Shown here: piece after piece, positions 58,863-64,000 of the stretch
Layout: every line of letters starts with the position of its first letter
Position numbering within the stretch: position 1 is the stretch's first letter
The notes under the pieces: generated by a model
What the model was told of the DNA's origin: nothing
The model's database searches: none
Seen by the model: only the letters and a program-made list of their open reading frames with translations
Assembly: GCA_025093555.1 (NCBI GenBank)
Contig: JAIWNF010000045.1
Location: forward strand, 62,001-126,000
Reading direction: 5' to 3'
Source: Circinella umbellata
Taxonomy: Eukaryota; Mucoromycota; Mucoromycetes; Mucorales; Lichtheimiaceae
DNA length: 64,000 nucleotides
Made by a program: the position numbers and the translations under genes

Positions 58863-59690
58863 TTAATATAAAGACTCAATACATACAGACATAATATCTC
58901 TGTACTGGATTTGTAAATAGCCTTCTTGGAAATTGCTGGGCTTATCTATAGAAAGATAAGCGAAAGAGTATCTGAATAAATCTTTACGAAGACTTTTAAT
59001 GGTGGTATAAGGCTGTAAAGGAATAGGATGACGTGAACCATGCGCCTAGAATTAAAAGGTATAAATTAATTATTCTAAACGAGGTTTGGTAAAAATAAAA
59101 TATTAATCTTACTTTTTGCTTGAGGCAGTCGATTATGGGATGCAATACATCGGTCCCAGCTTGATTTTCTGATGGCTTTATTGTTTTGATGGTACAATTA
59201 TATTTTATACAGTCCTATATCATCATCATATTGGGGCTAACTAGTACCTGTTGAGTTTTTGAAACTACACTATTTTCATCAATGGCATAAGTAACTGCAC
59301 GGTCCCTCTTATTTTATCATAATGCAGATCAATATAATATTTGTAAGTAAAATATGATTCAACTATTACATAGTACACTGAAAATCATAAATACCTTTTC
59401 GTTTGCCAAAGGAACCCAATCAACCTCCCTAACGTCTGCTTTAGTTGCTGACGCCTATTTTATCAGCAAAATTAGCGAAAGAAGTAAATCAGAAATGATT
59501 ACGATATGCTTGAAGTAACTTACCGCATTCACGTACTTATTGTACGCCATGAGGTTAAAACGATTTTTTGATGTCCGCCTTCATAGCTTTTGGATCAGCC
59601 ATTTCAGGTCGGAAATCAAGAATTGTTTGCTCATGGCGCGCGACGAAATGTGAACGTTTTGCGCAGCGATGTGTCTTTTTTGCAAAAATC
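58863..59690 (-). CDS. Unrecognised multi-exon gene, apparently broken by one frameshift
   Basis: From ATG 59550 the exons 59550-59524, 59454-59395, 59307-59248, 59175-59113 and 59045-58863 all join in phase 0, with donors GTAAGT, GTATTT, GTACTA and GTAAGA, and encode 130 residues ending IESLY. Landmarks include ADVREVDWVPLANEK and the C-terminal SLRKDLFRYSFAYL. Upstream (about 59690-59551) lies a further balanced frame (FVARHEQTILDFRPEMADPK) that would fuse directly if the six-T run at 59564-59569 were one base shorter. So the true first exon is probably longer and either mutated or mis-sequenced. No family is recognised. Perfect phase and splice signals make chance unlikely. Confidence 0.5.
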
Positions 59691-59699
59691 AAAGTACAC

Positions 59700-61040
59700 T
59701 TTCAGTGTGACTAAAAAAAGTGCAAAGCGAATCGTTAGCTATTAGCATCACCAAACAGCCTGTTTATGTGTTACTGTTGCTGCTGTGCAATAGAAAAAAA
59801 ATAAGAAGAATATATATCGGTAGTCGCTGTTGACAGTAATTACATTGCTTCCGTTTGAATTTTTCGGATCCCACTAAAAACCATGTAGTCCCCCCCCATC
59901 GTGTAGTTCAAGTCACACTGCAAATTATGGTCATCATCGTGTACCAGTCATGCTAAATGATCCATACTACACGATCATCGATTTCAGTTTGAAGATGAAG
60001 AATGCATTTTGGTTGTTGAATTCATCGATATTTTTATCTACTACGGTAGGAGAACTTTTAGTAATAGAAAATAAAGTTAAAATCTACTTGTTGAATCATT
60101 CGTGATGATTTCCATACCTAGTCTTCAAAAATTATTGATTACTACTGTTGTTTTGAAGTGGTTCCTTCTCGATTTGTTGAATGTATCACTGCAGAGGGTT
60201 GATACTATTGTGAGAATAATTGAATATTATAGTTCAATATTATGTTGTCCGAACATCTTGGTATTGAAATTAACTTGTCAAGAAAAAAAAACTAATGTAG
60301 TTTTTGATCGGGTAAGTTTGAGACGACATGTTGAAGGTCTCTGTGGCGAATAAGCTGATGTGTAAATGCTGACTATAGTTGCTTCGATGTTTGTTCCAAG
60401 TAAACAACTAAATAAATTTGTAAAACCCTTGAGGAGGATCGTATAATTGATTCAATGGATTATGAAAGAGACGACGCATTTCATTCGATGAATCACGATA
60501 AGCCCTAATTTCTTTAACTCGAAAATATGTAACAGGACATTATTTGTAAAATGCCTTCAAACAATCCTCATTGCCCACTCAGTGAAATAAAGTATCTATT
60601 CTAATTGTCTAGCCGATAAAAATTGAGTCCTGCGTGGAAGTATGCGGATGGCTTAAACTTCTAAAATAAACTATATTTGTGTATACGTAACACGATATAC
60701 TGGATTTTAGACTGCTTTTGACACATTATAATCAACTCCAATAGCTTTTTTTTTTGCGCACCCCAATTTTATTTTTGCGCATATAAAAGTACTTCGAAAA
60801 TGAATAATGATAACGGCAATGGATATTAATATTATTGAAATAGATGAACATTTTAAGGTAAAATAAAGTTCCAAGTGCGCAATAGCAGTCTAAAAATCCA
60901 TTAGAATCCAATGGAAAACGATTTACTTTTATGGTAATATCGAAAACTACAGAACAAAAATGATACATTATTCTTTTTTTTTCTTTTAATTATCTCAAGT
61001 AATGCCTAAATTGGTTTCTTAGATCAAAAAAAAACCCGAC
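59700..61040. other. Spacer with fragmentary open frames
   Basis: Short plus-strand frames at 59950-60100, 60102-60353 and 60430-60508 have mixed, fairly protein-like residues but no shared gene model or known motif. They may be remnants of a degraded gene. A TATA-like box (CGCATATAAAAG) lies near 60778. Nothing firm can be annotated. Confidence 0.3.
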
Positions 61041-61050
61041 TTTTTTCGGG
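61026..61050 (+). other. Short hairpin followed by T-rich loop
   Basis: CCCGA-CTTTTT-TCGGG forms a 5-bp GC-rich stem with a T-rich loop. It has no assigned role and may belong to the candidate LTR next to it. Confidence 0.35.
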
Positions 61051-61260
61051 ACTGACTAGTTTGCCTAATTCGTATATTTACGAATAAAAGTGAAAATATA
61101 TACTAAACATTATTCAACTACTAGAATTTATATTTTATTTTTAAATAAACGGTCCTTTTTGCGGAGCCTTTTAGGAGCTATAGAGGAGAGAGAAACTAGG
61201 ATAAGTAGGTGATCTCCGCATTGAAACAAATCAATCTACTACACAGTTTATGTTGGCAGC
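61050..61260 (+). mobile_element. Possible solo LTR or LTR-plus-primer-site relic
   Basis: A candidate begins TGACTAG (61053), contains AATAAA at about 61144 and GCGGAG...CTCCGC as a stem, and ends CTACTACACA at about 61243. It is followed after GTTTATGT by TGGCAGCGGTGTC, which resembles a TGG-initiated tRNA primer-binding site. Only one copy is in the window, and no reverse-transcriptase sequence was seen, so this is weak. Confidence 0.25.
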
Positions 61261-63030
61261 GGTGTCAAAACTCTTTGATTCAGTTGTTGGTGGAACGGAA
61301 TGTTGAGTGTCGTGGGTATGGGAAGCAAGGGGACTCACATAACTCACAGGATTGGTCAGGAAAGCTCCTCTAGATAGATTGGATAATAAATCTCTTTTCT
61401 TATCATTAAAAAAGACATTATTATACTAAAATCTTGGATACAAAAATGAACCTTAAAAGATTCCGATCATTGTTGATCGTTGATGGCGCTATAATTTATT
61501 GGATATTCCCCTTGAAATAAGTTTGCTATATAGTAATGTTGCTGTATTGCTCTGTGCATGTATCAGTACATTAACGGGTAATAAAACTAATCGATAGTAA
61601 ATATAATTCAACACATGGCGTATTACTGTTACTCGCATGTTTTAACAAGCAGTATATTGATAACAGTAATCTTATCACCTAAAGATGCTTATTTGATTAA
61701 TAAATTGGCAAGATGGGGGTTTTTTTTTCTAACCTAGATGTTGATAATTAATAAAGCATTAAGTGCATGCAGATAAGCTATAAATAAAGTTTATTAAGGA
61801 CTTGTAACTCTTTGTTATTATGCTTAATAAACTTCTTTTATACCAGAAATAAACATAACAATACGTATGTATAAAGATCTCTTTCTTTCTTTTTATTTAT
61901 TTATTTATTTATATCATTATTGGCATATTTTTATAAATAGGCGCGTAGTTTGGATAGTAATTTAATAAGGTTGTGATAACAAAAGTACTAAATAGGTTAA
62001 AAGCATTTATAATAACAATAAACAATTCATGTTGAGATTATTCAATCGATTGTTTTTCTTCTTCAACATTCTTTTGTATTTACTATATTCCAACACTGTG
62101 GATCGGAAAGACTTCAATGGTTTAGTGATTCCTAAAAAAGCCTTTCATCCCAATCTATTGGATTAGTTGGGGGTGACATCACCTCAAGTTTTGACCTGAT
62201 ATCTTTTCTTTCCATCATCCTTTCTCACACAGTCTTTTTTTTTTTCCTTTTTTTTTTCTTTGATTGATCTCGAACCTTATTGGTAACCTCTATCTTATAT
62301 CTGCGTATAACTGGATAACAACTTCTCCCACTGCACTAAACACACTACACACACACACGAAAAATAACCGCTTCCTTTTTTCCATATACTCGCTCTCTCT
62401 GTCTCTGTCTCTCTCTCTCCAAGCCTCCCAAAAAAAAAGCTTTCGTCACCAACTAAAACAATATAGCTTTTTAGCGATTGTAAGTTTCTCATTGCTTGAA
62501 GCTTTTTATTCCTTCATTTCGTTCTATTTTGTTATCATTATCTTTTTTTAAACCTTATCATAAACCATCAAGTAAATTTTATTTTTAATATTATTATTAT
62601 TTTATACTTGTGCTTTTTTTTTAATTTTTTATTTTATTTCCTTCCACATACTGGTTTCATTATATTAATAGGTTTACGGATATATATATAAATATATATA
62701 TATACGGTTCATCATTATTTTTTTGTTATAATATTCTATTAATATAACATCAATTTCTTTTTTTTGTATCAACATAAGACGTGGTATGTATTTTTATTTA
62801 TTTATTTATATTTTATTATCATATCATATCATGTGTATATAATTGTATGTCTCTATACTATATATTGTTATATAGTTTAATTTTATTATTGAATACAATA
62901 ATAATAATAATAATAAGATATAGAGAAAAAAAAGAGTACGATTGATTGATTGATTATTTTGTGTGTGATAACTGATACAAATATCATAAGGGTTTTTTTT
63001 TTCCTGGTTACAAGATTATGAAAGAAAAAG
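61261..63030. promoter_or_regulatory. Promoter and long 5' leader of the HSF-type gene
   Basis: The last kilobase before the ATG at 63031 is dominated by pyrimidine tracts (62215-62270, 62390-62425 with CTCTGTCTCT repeats) and CA/AT repeats, typical of strong fungal promoters and long leaders. Upstream of that the sequence is unremarkable AT-rich spacer. Confidence 0.45.
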
Positions 63031-64000
63031 ATGTCTAGTAGTAGCAGAAGATCAAATAGATATAGTGAAGATGAAAACACAAGTATGGAAGAAAATAGTG
63101 GTGATGAATTCCCTTCACAAGAGTAAGTTTTTAAATAAATATATAAATGTATTGCGTTGTTTATTTTGGGGGATATATATATATTACTATGTTGTAAATT
63201 AAGGTTTGACGTTAATAAACAATAAATAGTAATACTAGTCATAGTAGGACAACACGATTACAACCTTTTGAAACAGTAATGGACGGACAATCGCTGACAA
63301 CTATACCAATAACAAAAACTCATGCAGCATTCGTTAGTAAACTGTTCAAGTAAGTCCTTTTTTCTTAAAATATATATTTCAAATATTGGGGAGGAAATAG
63401 TAAAATAAAAATAGAATCACTTATAAAAAAAAAAGTATGGTAGAAGATCCCGAGATTCAAGATCTTATAACTTGGTCTGATAATGGAGATGTATTTCGAG
63501 TTTTTAATCCAACGGCTTTTTCAAAAAATGTTCTTCCACGTTATTTTAAACATAATAATTGGCAAAGTTTTGTAAGACAATTAAATAGTAAGTTGTTATT
63601 TTCTGGTTGTTTGGGAGTAAAAGAGTGTAGAGAGAGAGAGTGTGTGTGTGGTGAAAAAAAGAATTTGATACTATTTTTTTAACGAAATATAATATAAAAA
63701 AAAGTGTATGGATTTAATAAGGTGAATGATATGATTCATTCTAATTTAAGGAATGAAAATCAAATGTGGGAATTTCGACATCCACATTTTCGACGTGGTG
63801 AAGTGGAAGACCTTCGAAATATTAAACGAAAAAGTGTACGTTCTTTGAGAGCAACAGCTCCTCTTTCAGTGAATGACGGTAATGACATACAGCGGTCGGA
63901 GCTGTTGCATCAGAATTATGCAAACCTTGTGGATCGAATGACTCGCATGGATACTAGTTTTGAATCTTTACTTGATGAGGTATCTGGTTTACGTGATACT
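63031..64000 (+). CDS. Heat-shock-factor-type transcription factor (3' end beyond window)
   Basis: Exons 63031-63122, 63230-63349, 63436-63587 and 63705 onward join in frame, and the gene runs off the window. After a Ser/Glu-rich N-terminus comes the HSF DNA-binding domain: [66 protein letters not shown] and [16 protein letters not shown]. The recognition-helix segment [15 protein letters not shown] is intact. After it, IKRKS and then a heptad-like stretch ([13 protein letters not shown]) begins the presumed trimerisation coiled coil. HSF factors bind nGAAn arrays as trimers; this could be Hsf1 or a paralogue (Skn7- or Sfl1-like). The start is chosen at 63031 because upstream ATGs are closed by stops. 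Confidence 0.92.

Noticed and set aside
1..64000. CRISPR arrays, bacterial operons or Shine-Dalgarno sites
   Set aside because: The window has spliced eukaryotic genes throughout, and no regularly spaced direct repeats with unique spacers were seen.

Overview
The window looks like nuclear DNA of an early-diverging fungus, most likely Mucoromycota (Mucorales-like). It is AT-rich, with many short introns of about 50-110 nt that use GTAAGT-like donors. Its gene content is eukaryotic housekeeping (Sec2, separase, COG6, dynactin p62, Yos1, Mtc5/WDR59, an HSF factor). The phylum is inferred from composition and gene style; no marker gene settles it.

Layout. 1-225: last exon of an unrecognised, strongly codon-biased gene. 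546-1683 (+): fructosamine/ketosamine-3-kinase. 2044-4183 (-): Sec2-type Rab GEF. 4583-13444 (-): a separase of about 27 exons with both catalytic residues intact. 13.4-18.7 kb: repeat-rich spacer with two possible small spliced genes, a tRNA-like relic, two foldback elements and a duplicated hairpin. 18664-21794 (+): COG6. 22041-24052 (-): MOT1-type molybdate transporter, followed by its degenerate tandem copy at 25847-27763. 28855-30144 (-): leucine-rich-repeat protein. 32748-34436 (-): PX plus PB1 protein. 34.4-42.9 kb: gene-poor, with a broken DDE transposase, a pogo-like MITE and diverged direct repeats. 42929-45377 (+): dynactin p62, convergent with Yos1 (45587-46048, -). 46838-48577 (+): split-SET protein. 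48913-49570 (+): tiny CYSTM gene. 51709-57239 (-): Mtc5/WDR59. 57.2-63.0 kb: a second MITE copy, an unrecognised multi-exon gene and a possible LTR relic. 63031 to the end (+): heat-shock-factor-type regulator, cut by the window edge.

The genes do not form one pathway. Several concern membrane traffic and the cytoskeleton (Sec2, COG6, Yos1, dynactin p62 and possibly the PX-PB1 protein), but nothing shows they are co-regulated. I found no convincing new defence or biosynthetic system. The most unusual items are the MOT1 duplicate caught in decay, an unrecognised gene at 58863-59690 with one apparent frameshift in a T run, a duplicated cUUCGg hairpin, and a core-promoter box shared by two small spliced genes.
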